DNA of 64,000 nucleotides. Origin: Desulfotomaculum nigrificans DSM 574 (GTDB lineage Bacteria; Bacillota; Desulfotomaculia; Desulfotomaculales; Desulfotomaculaceae). Location: NCBI RefSeq assembly GCF_000189755.2, contig NZ_KI912183.1:2358257-2422256 (forward strand), written 5' to 3'. A program made the translations under genes and the position numbers. The notes under the pieces were generated by a model that was not told where the DNA came from, did not search any database, and was given only the letters and a program-made list of their open reading frames with translations. Positions within the stretch are counted from its first letter, which is position 1; each line of letters starts with the position of its first letter. Positions 43,701 to 51,686 of the stretch are shown here, piece after piece.

Positions 43701-44244
43701 GCACGGGCATATTGCCGAAGTGGGCTTTGATCTTTATTGTCGCTTGTTGGAAGAGGCAGTACACGAGGCCCGGGGAGAAAAAGTGGAACAGCCGGTGGAC
43801 ACCGCCGTGGAATTGCCGGTGGAAGCCTATATTCCTGATCAATACGTACCCGATGGAAACCAAAAGGTAGAACTTTACCGGCGGCTGGCCGGTATGCGGG
43901 AGCTTTCTGAAATAGCCGACATGGAGGAAGAACTGGTGGACCGCTTTGGGGATTTACCGGAAAGCGTACAAAACCTATTGAAAGTGACCGCATTAAAAAT
44001 CCTGGGCAGCCAGCTAAAGATTAAAAGTATTAGCCGTGGTCAGGGCTACTACCGCCTGTTATTTGCCCCGGAGGCACCTTTGGACGGGGAGAAACTGGTG
44101 GCCATCAGCGAAAAATATAAATACAATGTAAAATTCAATAACTCCACGGAAGGGTTTGAGATTAAACTGGCCAGTAAGGATAAGGGAACCGTGAGCCTGA
44201 GAAAATTAGAACAATTAGAGACATTTTTAGGCCGGCTAAAATAA
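40735..44244 (+). CDS. mfd: Transcription-repair coupling factor
   Basis: Removes stalled RNA polymerase at lesions and recruits UvrA. 1169 residues: UvrB-like N-terminal region (GQFSSRGGIIDIFP), an RNA polymerase-interacting domain near 500 (GDYVVHVNHGIGRYLGM), a RecG-like helicase core with Walker A CGDVGYGKTE, DEEQRFG box and LTATPIPRTL, then the C-terminal TRCF domain with VELYRRLAGM. Full length. Conserved pth-mfd-spoVT order. Confidence 0.98.
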   Translation: MKGLLKPLEATIEYQHLLQGLEKGFRQQMVFGLAGSQRSYLFAGLAHTRRSVLVVAPGETEAAALADDLTSLLPDLSVQLFPVWQMLPYQVLAHSNEVLAQRLRVLEQLSAGEPLVVVTSPEALLRRLTPPDIFSRAKLSLSLGQRVDLEKMRQDLIKMGYERVDLVEGPGQFSSRGGIIDIFPMTAARPVRIEFFDDEVDSIRHFDVDNQRSLDKLKGISISPCRELVLTPAAWQRGKENYEAEYKNQLKKLQRSGSVDAVHQLSSQGAMLLDQIHGQIPFEGMEQLHSFFYPEPVTLLDYFAEKPLLLVDDPIRFKEVVDTILRERNETYTDLLAKGKVLPGQFNSYLDWPKLLAPLERCQGIYCSFLPRNPQYIKAQNVVNFPAKAMHSFLGHYEVLADEIRHWRRRGYAVVLLVSSEERATNLLQLLKDAKVDAFHIKQLDNEVKEGNVVITVGQLANGFELISARLAVITDQEIFGQRKKARKHRVKADSRMEPLADLKAGDYVVHVNHGIGRYLGMVSLNIGGLQKDYLQLQYAGEDKLYVPTDQVGMLQKYLGAEADHPKLSRLGGTEWAKAKAKVKEAVRDMAKELLELYAARQTVKGHAFSPDTPWQAEFEAQFPYEETPDQLRAIAEVKRDMEKERPMDRLLCGDVGYGKTEVALRAAFKAVMDNKQVAVLVPTTILAQQHYNTFRERFANYPIRIEMLSRFRTPKEQRQVLAGLATGEVDVVIGTHRLVQDDVIFKDLGLLVVDEEQRFGVAHKERLKQMRKNVDVLTLTATPIPRTLHMSLVGVRDTSVLETPPEERFPVQTYVLEEDPTLIREAIRRELNRGGQVYFVHNRVMDLDRLAGWLQDLVPEARIAVAHGQMKEDELEQIMLEFMDGAYDVLVCTTIVETGLDISNVNTLIVKDADHFGLSQLYQLRGRVGRTNRLAYAYFLFRRDKVLTEVSERRLSAIREFTEFGSGFKIAMRDLEIRGAGNILGAEQHGHIAEVGFDLYCRLLEEAVHEARGEKVEQPVDTAVELPVEAYIPDQYVPDGNQKVELYRRLAGMRELSEIADMEEELVDRFGDLPESVQNLLKVTALKILGSQLKIKSISRGQGYYRLLFAPEAPLDGEKLVAISEKYKYNVKFNNSTEGFEIKLASKDKGTVSLRKLEQLETFLGRLK

Positions 44245-44246
44245 CC

Positions 44247-44276
44247 TTGCCGGCCTATCTTAATAGGTTGTATAAT
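44247..44276 (+). promoter_or_regulatory. Sigma-A promoter of the PrsA-like gene
   Basis: TTGCCG (44247-44252), 18 bases, perfect TATAAT (44271-44276), 30 bases before the start codon. Confidence 0.6.
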
Positions 44277-44306
44277 GGCCATAACATATAAAAGGAGGAA
44301 ATAAAA

Positions 44307-45332
44307 TTGCATTATAAACTTCGTGTGGGATTATTGGCCCTGCTCAGTCTGCTGCTTATATTGACTGGTTGTGCCAGTAATAATGCTGATGTGGTGGCCA
44401 CCGTTAACGGTAAAGAGATTACCAGGGCCGAGCTGGACAAGCAGGTAAATATGACTGTGGAACAATATAAACAACAAGGCATAGACTTAACCAGCAAAGA
44501 AAACAAAGACATGAAGGCCCAATTGGAAAAAAGTGTGCTGGACGATTTGATTACCAAAACCCTGCTGATGCAGGAAGCGGAAAGACAAAAATTAACTCCT
44601 TCTAAAGAAGAGGTGGACAAAAGCATCAAGGATATTAAGGCCACCTTTGGCAAAGAAGAAGATTTTAAAAAAGCTTTAGCAGAAGTCAAAATGACCGAAC
44701 AGGATGTTAGGGAAGATATAACCTTCCGCCTTACTTACCAAAAACTTGTGGACAAGGTGACGGCTGACGTAAAGGCCCCCACCGAAGCAGAAATTGCTAA
44801 ATATTACAATGAGCATAAAGATCAGTTTGGCACTCCGGAACGGTTGGAGGTAAAGCACATACTGTTTGCCTTTGACGGCAAGGTACCTAATGCCCCTAAA
44901 CGTACCGAGGCAGAGGCACTGCAGGCAGCTAAACTGGCTTTAGCCGAAATAACCCAAAAGGGACGCGACTTCGCTGCTGTGGCGCGGGAAAAGTCTGATG
45001 ATTTAGGTACTCGGGAGAACGGTGGTAGCTATACCGTAGATAAAGGTGCCGGTACCACAGACCCGGCCTTTGAAAAAGCCGCCGCCGCCCTTAAGCCCGG
45101 GGAAATCACTAAACAACCGGTAAAAAGTGCCTATGGCTATCACCTAATTAAACTGGAAAAAATTGAACCCGCTACCCAAAAGAGCTTAGCTGAGGTCAAA
45201 GACCAGATTGCCGCCCAGCTAGAAAGCGAGGCCAAGCAAGCCAAATTTTCCCAATTTGTAGATGAATTAAAGAAAAAGGCTGAGATAGACAATCGTTTAG
45301 CCCCAAAAACCGGCGATTCGTCAAAAAAATAG
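44307..45332 (+). CDS. PrsA-like lipoprotein peptidyl-prolyl isomerase
   Basis: Extracytoplasmic foldase. The N-terminus has a lipoprotein signal with lipobox LILTGC (acylated C22). A SurA-like N-terminal helical region follows (about 30-150), then a parvulin/PpiC domain (about 175-280; VKHILFAFDG, GGSYTVDKGAGTTDPAFEKAA, SAYGYHLIKLEKI). 341 residues. TTG start after AAAGGAGG. B. subtilis has no prsA here, but related clostridia keep such a gene between mfd and spoVT. Confidence 0.92.
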   Translation: MHYKLRVGLLALLSLLLILTGCASNNADVVATVNGKEITRAELDKQVNMTVEQYKQQGIDLTSKENKDMKAQLEKSVLDDLITKTLLMQEAERQKLTPSKEEVDKSIKDIKATFGKEEDFKKALAEVKMTEQDVREDITFRLTYQKLVDKVTADVKAPTEAEIAKYYNEHKDQFGTPERLEVKHILFAFDGKVPNAPKRTEAEALQAAKLALAEITQKGRDFAAVAREKSDDLGTRENGGSYTVDKGAGTTDPAFEKAAAALKPGEITKQPVKSAYGYHLIKLEKIEPATQKSLAEVKDQIAAQLESEAKQAKFSQFVDELKKKAEIDNRLAPKTGDSSKK

Positions 45333-45378
45333 GGAAAAAACCAAAACCCGAAAATATTTTGCTCAGGTTGGAAAATAA

Positions 45379-45409
45379 TGAATAACACCTTCCCTGCTGT
45401 TATATACTA
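45379..45409 (+). promoter_or_regulatory. Sigma-G-like promoter of spoVT
   Basis: TGAATA (45379-45384), 18 bases, TATACTA (45403-45409). Compared with the sigma-G/F consensus (TGAATA and CATACTA) only one base differs. B. subtilis spoVT is sigma-G dependent, so sequence and established knowledge agree. Confidence 0.7.
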
Positions 45410-45464
45410 TCAGTGAAAGCTAATCCGCGTAGATTATGCAGAAAAAGGAGGGAAGGAAACTATT

Positions 45465-46025
45465 ATGAAAGCAACTGGTATCGTTCGTCGTATTGACGAT
45501 TTAGGTCGGGTTGTAATTCCTAAAGAGATAAGAAGAACCTTAAGGATTCGTGAAGGAGACCCCCTTGAGATCTTTGTAGATAGGGAAGGTGAGGTAATAC
45601 TTAAAAAATACTCACCTATTGGAGAGCTGGGTGACTTTGCTAAAGAATATGCAGATTCATTATATGAGGCTCTGGGTCACATTGCTTGCATTGCCGACCG
45701 GGATACCATTATTGCAGTGGCCGGCGCTCCCAAAAAAGAATTTATCAACAAACCCATAGGTCCCAATGTTGAAAAGGTTATGGAAGATCGTAAGGCAGTT
45801 GTTATTAACAACCCTGGCAACGATCCTCATTGTAAGGAATGCGGCATTACCGAAGATGGTGAATGTAAATATTCTTCAGAAGTAATAGCTCCGATTATTT
45901 CTGAAGGCGATCCCATTGGTGCAGTTATCTTAGCTTCCAAAGATCCTGATACCAAAATGGGAGAAATGGAACTTAAATTGGCGGAAACCGCAGCAGGTTT
46001 CTTAGCAAAACAAATGGAACAATAA
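45465..46025 (+). CDS. spoVT: Stage V sporulation regulator SpoVT
   Basis: Forespore transcription factor that adjusts sigma-G genes. The N-terminal AbrB-type swapped-hairpin domain (KATGIVRRIDDLGRVVIPKE) and a C-terminal GAF-like domain (about 55-185) give 186 residues. GGAGGGAAGG precedes the ATG. The GAF half carries two cysteines in HCKECGITEDGECKYSS, as in clostridial SpoVT. Confidence 0.97.
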   Translation: MKATGIVRRIDDLGRVVIPKEIRRTLRIREGDPLEIFVDREGEVILKKYSPIGELGDFAKEYADSLYEALGHIACIADRDTIIAVAGAPKKEFINKPIGPNVEKVMEDRKAVVINNPGNDPHCKECGITEDGECKYSSEVIAPIISEGDPIGAVILASKDPDTKMGEMELKLAETAAGFLAKQMEQ

Positions 46026-46036
46026 CGTAAATCCGA

Positions 46037-46058
46037 GGGCCTAACAGGCCCCTTTTTT
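46037..46058 (+). terminator. Intrinsic terminator of spoVT
   Basis: GGGCCT and AGGCCC pair around AAC, followed by CTTTTTTT. Confidence 0.85.
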
Positions 46059-46066
46059 TGCCTGGC

Positions 46067-46175
46067 AGGTATTCTCCTTTGGGGCCGGCTGTTCGCTTTT
46101 CGCTATTCGCCGTTCGCCAAAGAGATCTTTGCGAAAAGCGAATGACGAAAAGCGAATAGCTGACCCAAAAGTAAA
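46067..46175. repeat. Modular intergenic repeat island 8
   Basis: Contains GGTATTCTCCTTTGGGGCC, GGCTGTTCGCTTTTCGC, TATTCGCCGTTCGCC, a central AAAGAGATCTTT palindrome, then GCGAAAAGCGAATGACG and TGACCCAAAAG. The two halves are clear inverted complements, so the transcript would fold into a long hairpin before mazG. Confidence 0.8.
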
Positions 46176-46191
46176 GCTTAGGAGGGTTATT

Positions 46192-47721
46192 ATGGACAAG
46201 CTAATTACTATTGTCGGCCTGGGGCCAGGTGATCCGGGCATGTTGCCCATGAAAGTTTGGGAACAACTAAATTCGGGCGTGCCGGTTTATTTACGGACCA
46301 AAATACACCCCACTGTTGACTGGTTAGATAAACAGGGAATAAAATATAAGGCCCTGGATAAATATTATGACCGGGCCGCCACCTTTGATGAGGTTTACTT
46401 ACAAATAGCCCGGGAAATTATCCGGGTAGCCCAAAATGGGCCGGTTATTTATGCTGTTCCGGGTCATCCCATGGTGGCAGAGGAATCCGTGCGATTAATT
46501 TTATCCTTTGCTGCCAAAGAAGGGATCCAGGTGCGGGTAGTGCCGGCCATGAGTTTCCTGGATGCCCTGTCCGCCAGCCTGGGGCTGGATCCGGCCAAGG
46601 GAATGCATATTTTGGATGCCCTGAGCTTAGATGAGCAGCACCCGGATCCGCGGGTGGGTACGGTGGTAACCCAAGTTTATGACCGTATTACCGCTGGCGA
46701 AGCCAAACTGGCCCTGATGGAATATTATCCTGATGAACATACAGTGACAGTTGTGCGGGCAGCGGGGATCCCCGGGGAAGAGAGAATAGAACGGGTGCCT
46801 TTATATGAATTAGATCGACTGACCTGGCTGGATCACTTGACTAGTTTATACATAGAGCCCTTAGCGGCAGAGCCGGCTGTGACAGAGGAGTTTAATAACA
46901 GTGAAACAACCGGTGGGGCGGGTGAAGATACCGTCTACCACTGTTCTTTTCCCCTGGACCCTTTAGTGGAGGTTATGGCTGCCCTGCGGGCGGAAAACGG
47001 TTGTCCTTGGGATAGGGAGCAAACACACCAATCCTTAAAACAATACTTAATTGAAGAAACTTATGAGGTTATTGATGCCCTGGACGAAGGGCCAATGTAT
47101 AAAATTTGTGAAGAATTGGGAGACTTATTATTACAAATTGTTTTTCATGCACAAATTGCCAGCGAGAATAATCACTTTGACATGAATGATGTAGTGGAGG
47201 CCATTACCGAAAAAATGCTGCGTCGCCACCCCCATGTTTTTGGTACCACCCAGGTTAAAAATAGCCAGGAAGTGCTGATTAACTGGGATAAAATCAAGGC
47301 CCAGGAGCGTGGTGAAGAGTCTCAAGTAAAACCTCTACTGGCCAGTATACCCAGGGGGTTACCCGCTTTGTTGCGAGCGGAAAAGGTGCAGGCCAAGGCG
47401 GCCCGGGTGGGATTTGATTGGCCGGATTATCACGGTGCATTGGATAAAGTTAAGGAAGAATTGCAGGAAGTTATCCAGGCCCTGCAAGCACCAAACGATG
47501 CAGCTGTGGCAGAAGAAATAGGGGATTTGCTCTTTGCGGTGGTTAATTTGGCAAGGCTTTTAGAGGTAGAGGCCGAAGGGGCTTTAACCCAAACCACGAA
47601 TAAATTTATCAAAAGGTTTAATTATATTGAACAGCAGGCCACCCGGTCCGGGCAAAAATTGACCGAATTAAATTTGCAGCAAATGGACCAATGGTGGGAA
47701 GAAGCAAAGGCTAAAGAATAA
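46192..47721 (+). CDS. mazG: MazG nucleotide pyrophosphohydrolase with methylase domain
   Basis: About 509 residues (YabN type). The N-terminal tetrapyrrole methylase-like domain (about 1-225; TIVGLGPGDPGMLP) is followed by two MazG units (about 255-370 with CPWDREQTHQSLKQYLIEETYEVIDAL, and about 400-490 with EELQEVIQAL and EEIGDLLFAVVNLARL). MazG hydrolyses non-canonical NTPs. ATG at 46192 follows GGAGGG. Conserved position after spoVT. Confidence 0.95.
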   Translation: MDKLITIVGLGPGDPGMLPMKVWEQLNSGVPVYLRTKIHPTVDWLDKQGIKYKALDKYYDRAATFDEVYLQIAREIIRVAQNGPVIYAVPGHPMVAEESVRLILSFAAKEGIQVRVVPAMSFLDALSASLGLDPAKGMHILDALSLDEQHPDPRVGTVVTQVYDRITAGEAKLALMEYYPDEHTVTVVRAAGIPGEERIERVPLYELDRLTWLDHLTSLYIEPLAAEPAVTEEFNNSETTGGAGEDTVYHCSFPLDPLVEVMAALRAENGCPWDREQTHQSLKQYLIEETYEVIDALDEGPMYKICEELGDLLLQIVFHAQIASENNHFDMNDVVEAITEKMLRRHPHVFGTTQVKNSQEVLINWDKIKAQERGEESQVKPLLASIPRGLPALLRAEKVQAKAARVGFDWPDYHGALDKVKEELQEVIQALQAPNDAAVAEEIGDLLFAVVNLARLLEVEAEGALTQTTNKFIKRFNYIEQQATRSGQKLTELNLQQMDQWWEEAKAKE

Positions 47722-47829
47722 AAATGTCAAGCCAAAGTTTTTCGGGAATATTTTTCCTTTTAGGGAGGAAAACCCAATAATATAGCGAAATAGCAAATAA
47801 TCATTATGATTATCGAGGAGGGTCCTTAT

Positions 47830-48117
47830 TTGAACAAGGCCGAATTAATCTCTGCCGTAGCAGAAAAAACCGAATTAACCAAGAAAGATGCTGAAAAAGC
47901 TGTATCTGCCGTTTTGGATAGCATTCAGGAGGCTATGGCCAAAGGTGACAAAATCCAACTGGTAGGTTTCGGTACCTTTGAATCCAAAGCACGTAAAGCC
48001 AGGGAAGGTCGTAACCCGCAAACCGGGGAAACCATTCAGATACCTGCCACCAGGGTACCTGTATTTAAACCGGGTAAAGCCCTGAAAGATGCTGTGGCTA
48101 ATCTTCCTGTAGAATAG
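47830..48117 (+). CDS. hbs: DNA-binding protein HU
   Basis: Histone-like dimer that bends DNA nonspecifically. [21 protein letters not shown] and [22 protein letters not shown] are the HU signatures. 95 residues from TTG 47830, which has GAGGAGGG upstream; the longer frame from 47806 overlaps that site. Confidence 0.95.
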   Translation: MNKAELISAVAEKTELTKKDAEKAVSAVLDSIQEAMAKGDKIQLVGFGTFESKARKAREGRNPQTGETIQIPATRVPVFKPGKALKDAVANLPVE

Positions 48118-48147
48118 GTAGTTCATTTATCCCGGAGGTTTTTTATA

Positions 48148-48393
48148 TTGCGTTTGGACAAGTTTCTCAAGGTCTCCAGGGTTATTAAAAGACGCACATT
48201 AGCCAAGGAAGTTTGTGATAGTGGCCATGCTTTAGTCAATGGCCGGGTAGCTAAAGCAGGATTAGAGGTAAAACCCGGTGACAGGGTTGAACTAAACTTT
48301 GGCCCAAGAAAATTAATTTTTGAAATTCTAGACATTAAAGAAACCGTTCCGGCAAAAGAGGCCGGCAGCTTATACAAAATCATTGAGCAATAA
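48148..48393 (+). CDS. rqcP: S4-domain ribosome quality control protein RqcP (YabO)
   Basis: 81-residue S4 RNA-binding protein (LRLDKFLKVSRVIKRRTLAKE). B. subtilis YabO/RqcP acts with RqcH in adding alanine tails on stalled 50S subunits. Its place between mazG and yabP matches yabO. TTG start with CGGAGG upstream. Confidence 0.92.
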   Translation: MRLDKFLKVSRVIKRRTLAKEVCDSGHALVNGRVAKAGLEVKPGDRVELNFGPRKLIFEILDIKETVPAKEAGSLYKIIEQ

Positions 48394-48410
48394 TCATTTC
48401 TTTGTGAACC

Positions 48411-48438
48411 AGGGTACTTCCGAAATAAGAAGTACCCT
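48411..48438 (+). terminator. Intrinsic terminator after rqcP
   Basis: AGGGTACTTC and GAAGTACCCT form a perfect 10-base-pair stem, followed by GAATTTGTTT. Confidence 0.72.
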
Positions 48439-48512
48439 GAATTTGTTTATGGCTAATATTTTTCCGGCAAGGTGAAGAAAATAAAACAAAATAATATCGG
48501 GGGGATTATCAA

Positions 48513-49469
48513 GTGAAAAATCGTTGGATACGTTGCTTCACCTTGTTGATGGTTGTTTTAGTCATTGTTGCTGCCGGTTGTGCCAAAGGGCCGGCCAAAA
48601 AACCGGAAACAGGACATAGGGTCTATAAGTCTGAGCCCACTATTAGTTTGTATGAAAATGAAACTGGTCAAAAGAAACAAATTAAGCTGGAGGAATATGT
48701 TGCTTCGGTGGTGGCAGCGGAAATGGAACCCACCTGGCCGGTCAATGCTCTGGCTGCCCAAGCCATTTTAGCCCGGACTTTTACCATGGAAAATATTGAG
48801 TCCGGCAGGGTAAGAAATTTGCACGGGACGGATGTTTCCACCAGCGTGGAAGAATCCCAGGCCTATGATCCTTCCCGGGTGAACGCTAATGTAAGAAAAG
48901 CCGTCCAAATGACCCGGGGACAAGTTATTACCTACAACGGAAAATATATCAAAGCCTGGTTTTCCGCCAGTAATGGGGGCAAGACCGCCAGCGCTACTGA
49001 GGGATTGGCTTATTATAAGACCCCGACCCCGTACATTAGAGCCAACGTCGATGATCCCTTGTCGATCCGGAATACCACACCGGAAATAAAACAGTGGACC
49101 GCCACTATACCCGGCGCTAAAGTCAGGGAGGCAGTTAAGAGTATTGCCGGTCGTGATCCCGGACCGCTAACCTCCGCTGGTATTGCCCAAAAGGGTCCCT
49201 CCGGCCGCACTGAGCAATTGAGAATTAACAATACCGTAGTGGGTGGTCCGGCCTTCCGCCTGGCTGCAGGCAGCACCGATGTACGATCCATGTTCCTGAC
49301 CAATGTAATGGTACAGGGAGGTAATCTGGTGCTAACCGGCAAAGGTTACGGCCACGGTGTAGGTATGTCCCAGTGGGGTGCCAGAAACATGGCTCTGCAA
49401 GGCAAATCACCCCAAGATATAATTAGGTTTTATTTTAAAGATATCAAGATCGAGAAGCTTTATAAGTAA
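48513..49469 (+). CDS. SpoIID/LytB-domain lipoprotein
   Basis: 318 residues. The N-terminal lipoprotein signal ends with lipobox VAAGC. The SpoIID domain (from about 50; LEEYVASVVAAEMEPTWPVNALAAQAILARTF, VYNGKYIKAWFSASNGGKT-like region) ends with GYGHGVGMSQWGARNMA. SpoIID is a lytic transglycosylase used in engulfment; this lipid-anchored relative may act at the same stage or in germination. GTG start. It is inserted between rqcP and yabP, where B. subtilis has no such gene. Confidence 0.9.
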   Translation: MKNRWIRCFTLLMVVLVIVAAGCAKGPAKKPETGHRVYKSEPTISLYENETGQKKQIKLEEYVASVVAAEMEPTWPVNALAAQAILARTFTMENIESGRVRNLHGTDVSTSVEESQAYDPSRVNANVRKAVQMTRGQVITYNGKYIKAWFSASNGGKTASATEGLAYYKTPTPYIRANVDDPLSIRNTTPEIKQWTATIPGAKVREAVKSIAGRDPGPLTSAGIAQKGPSGRTEQLRINNTVVGGPAFRLAAGSTDVRSMFLTNVMVQGGNLVLTGKGYGHGVGMSQWGARNMALQGKSPQDIIRFYFKDIKIEKLYK

Positions 49470-49495
49470 AAGCGGCCTTTTGGTCGCTTTTACTT

Positions 49496-49826
49496 ATGGG
49501 TATTCCTTAGTGGTCTAGCCTATAGGTATTACTTCGGGGTTCTGCCTTATAGGTATTACTTTTAGGTCCTGCCTTGGCTTATAAGCTTTTCTTTTGGGTC
49601 CCCGCAATTAGTCTTGGCTCACAGGTATACCACCCGGGTCCTGCTGCTAGCAAAGAGCGAAAAGCGAAGGGCGAAAAGCGAACAGCGAATGGCTAAGAGC
49701 CGCCCCAGAGAATATCCCAAAGCCAACAGCCAACAGCAGGACCGCAAAGAATTGCCCCTGGGCCAAGACCGGCCCCTAAAGCGCCGAGACTAGACCCCGG
49801 AGGAATACCCTCAAGTCTAATAGCAT
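49496..49826. repeat. Modular intergenic repeat island 9, longest
   Basis: This gap holds at least five degenerate units with GGGTATTCCTTAGTGGTC, GGTATTACTTCGGGG and GGTATTACTTTTAGGTCC. These are followed by AATTAGTCTTGGCTCACAGG, GAGCGAAAAGCGAAGGGCG and GGAATACCCTCAAGTC. Left units point one way and the rightmost the other. No gene is visible. Confidence 0.8.
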
Positions 49827-49867
49827 ATATATTACTGATCATGCCCCGGGGGGAACGGAGGGATACC

Positions 49868-50149
49868 GTGGAACAGTACAGCCAGCACCTATTAACTATT
49901 GAAGGGCGGAAAAAATTAAAGTTAGAAGGGGTTCAACATGTAGGGAGCTTTGATGAAAAGGAAATTACGTTGGATACCAATATGGGTTTTCTCCGGTTGA
50001 AGGGTGAGGGAATGCACATAACTCACCTCAATCTTGATGAAGGCAGCCTGGTGGTGGAAGGATTTATTAACGGGTTAGAGTATATGGAAGGCCGCACGGC
50101 CAAGGGCAGTAAACGGGCCAAGGGCTTAATGAATCGGCTCCTTAAATAA
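49868..50149 (+). CDS. yabP: Spore cortex protein YabP
   Basis: About 93 residues of the YabP/YqfC family (HLLTIEGRKKLKLEGVQHVGSFDEKEI, LRLKGEGMHITHLNLDEGSLVVEG), required for spore cortex formation in B. subtilis. GTG at 49868 is chosen for its GGAGGG; ATG at 49841 lacks a ribosome binding site and sits against the repeat island. yabQ follows. Confidence 0.92.
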   Translation: MEQYSQHLLTIEGRKKLKLEGVQHVGSFDEKEITLDTNMGFLRLKGEGMHITHLNLDEGSLVVEGFINGLEYMEGRTAKGSKRAKGLMNRLLK

Positions 50150-50205
50150 TATCTCATATCTAACCCCTCACATCTAACTTCTTAAATTGGAGGGTGGTGC
50201 AGCCA

Positions 50206-50769
50206 TTGGTCCCCTTGCTGGATCAGTTTTACTATTTCGCTTTAACAATATTTGTAGGGATGGTGTGCGGGTTTTGTTATGACCTGTATAAAGTAACCAG
50301 GGGAACATTAAGGCTGCGACGGTTAGGAACCGCCTTGGGTGATGTTTTATTTTGGCTGATGCTTACCCTGGTGGTTTTTGTGTTGCTTTTATTGGGTAAC
50401 TGGGGTGAGGTAAGATTATATGTTTTATTGGGCCTAGCCCTGGGAGCTGTCATATATCTGCACTTTCTTAGCCGACGAGCCACCTCACTATTGCAGTGGG
50501 CTTTTAGAGTGGTGCACCAATTCCTAAAATTATTGCTAAAGGTATTCTTCTTTCTGGTCACGGCAATTTGTTTTCCCTTTAGGATATTGTACCTGTCTAT
50601 AGTAATCCCACTGAAGATGGTGGCAGGGATAACCGGGAAAGTAATCAGGGGAGCCGGGGCGCTGGTGCATAAGTTGGTTGGCAAACCAATCAGCAGAGTA
50701 AAAAGAGGCATCAGAGGTCGATTATCCTCGATTTTCCCCATTTTTGAATATAAGGATGATAATAAATAG
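50206..50769 (+). CDS. yabQ: Spore cortex protein YabQ
   Basis: About 187 residues with N-terminal membrane segments (FYYFALTIFVGMVCGFCYDLYK, FWLMLTLVVFVLLLLGNW, LYVLLGLALGAVIYLHF), then a basic C-terminal region. YabQ localises to the forespore outer membrane and is needed for cortex. TTG at 50206 fits the GGAGGGTGG. Conserved yabP-yabQ-divIC order. Confidence 0.92.
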   Translation: MVPLLDQFYYFALTIFVGMVCGFCYDLYKVTRGTLRLRRLGTALGDVLFWLMLTLVVFVLLLLGNWGEVRLYVLLGLALGAVIYLHFLSRRATSLLQWAFRVVHQFLKLLLKVFFFLVTAICFPFRILYLSIVIPLKMVAGITGKVIRGAGALVHKLVGKPISRVKRGIRGRLSSIFPIFEYKDDNK

Positions 50770-50784
50770 GCCAAATGGCCTATT
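50765..50784 (+). terminator. Intrinsic terminator at the end of yabQ
   Basis: AATAGGCCA and TGGCCTATT pair around AA, overlapping the stop codon, followed by TTGCGTTTTTT. Confidence 0.75.
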
Positions 50785-50892
50785 TTGCGTTTTTTAGGGC
50801 ATGATTTTTATCCTAATTTTCCAGGGCTGGCAGGAAATTCTTAAGTCTTGTAGTAAATTTGTAATTAATATGTAGTAAGTTTGTACACAGAC

Positions 50893-50923
50893 TGTGGATA
50901 TCTTGTGGATAACTTGTGGATTC
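50893..50923. promoter_or_regulatory. Three DnaA-box-like sequences in 11-bp phase
   Basis: TGTGGATAT (50893), TGTGGATAA (50904, the exact complement of the DnaA box TTATCCACA) and TGTGGATTC (50915) are spaced exactly 11 bases apart. TTGTACACA at 50881 may be a weak fourth box on the other strand. They lie just upstream of the HTH gene and divIC. Confidence 0.55.
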
Positions 50924-50942
50924 TCTTTGGGAGTTGAACTGG

Positions 50943-51179
50943 TTGCAGATCGAGATTAGGGGAGCGGAGAAACTCAGCTTTAGGGAACGTCAGGTTGTTA
51001 CATTAAAGGAAATGGGCTATTCTACCGAACGTATAGCAGCTAAATTAAAACTGAGTCCCAGCTCCGTAGGGACTTTATATAATCGTGCCCGTTCTAAAGG
51101 GTATCAGGTGGTTATTGTGATACCGGGGCATAATTTGGGTCTGTTTGATGTTGAGGAAGAGGAGGAACTGGGTGAATGA
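50943..51179 (+). CDS. Small HTH protein (sigma region 4/LuxR-like)
   Basis: About 78 residues with a helix-turn-helix: KLSFRERQVVTLKEMGYSTERIAAKLKLSPSSVGTLYNRARSKGY, close to sigma-70 region 4 or LuxR-type HTH. No receiver or other domain is present. The acidic C-terminus (DVEEEEELGE) overlaps divIC by 4 bases. TTG at 50943 fits TTGGGAG; an earlier GTG at 50916 lies in the DnaA-box-like repeats. It may regulate divIC, but that is inference. Confidence 0.75.
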   Translation: MQIEIRGAEKLSFRERQVVTLKEMGYSTERIAAKLKLSPSSVGTLYNRARSKGYQVVIVIPGHNLGLFDVEEEEELGE

Positions 51180-51598
51180 ACTCCACAGGTAAGGAAAAGG
51201 TGACCGATTTAAAACTGCATCGGGAAAAAAAGATGCCCGCCGGGGGGCGGCGCCGGCGGGGGGGCGGCAGGTTGATCCTCATGGTTTCTTTGGCCATTGT
51301 AGGATATGTTACCTTTACTTTAGGAAACCAAATCAGTCACCTGCACGCTATGCAAAATAATGTGGAAAATATTCAATCCCAGATTGAGGATTTAAAGAAA
51401 AAAAACTCTGCCCTGAGGGAAGAGATTAAAAAAATTAAGTCCGATGCGTATGTGGAACAGGAGGCAAGAGAAAAACTGGGCCTGGTAAAACCGGGCGAGA
51501 CACTGGTGGTACCCGCCCAAAGTCCCGCTGGAGGTGCTACCCCGCCGGTAACGCAGGAACAATCCTTTAAAGTTAGAGACAAGAACATATATGACTGA
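51176..51598 (+). CDS. divIC: Cell division protein DivIC/FtsB
   Basis: Bitopic septum protein. A basic N-terminus with Gly/Arg-rich RRRRGGG, one membrane segment (LILMVSLAIVGYVTFTLG, about 32-50), a coiled coil (about 55-85; NVENIQSQIEDLKKKNSAL), then the conserved EQEAREKLGLVKPGE. 140 residues. Overlaps the HTH gene by ATGA, so the two are translationally coupled. Confidence 0.92.
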   Translation: MNSTGKEKVTDLKLHREKKMPAGGRRRRGGGRLILMVSLAIVGYVTFTLGNQISHLHAMQNNVENIQSQIEDLKKKNSALREEIKKIKSDAYVEQEAREKLGLVKPGETLVVPAQSPAGGATPPVTQEQSFKVRDKNIYD

Positions 51599-51686
51599 TA
51601 AAGCTTCATATTGACACTAATTGGGTGATTACCATATAATTTTAATAACTAACGTGGTTTGCCATTAAGGAGGCACTTGCAAGTAC

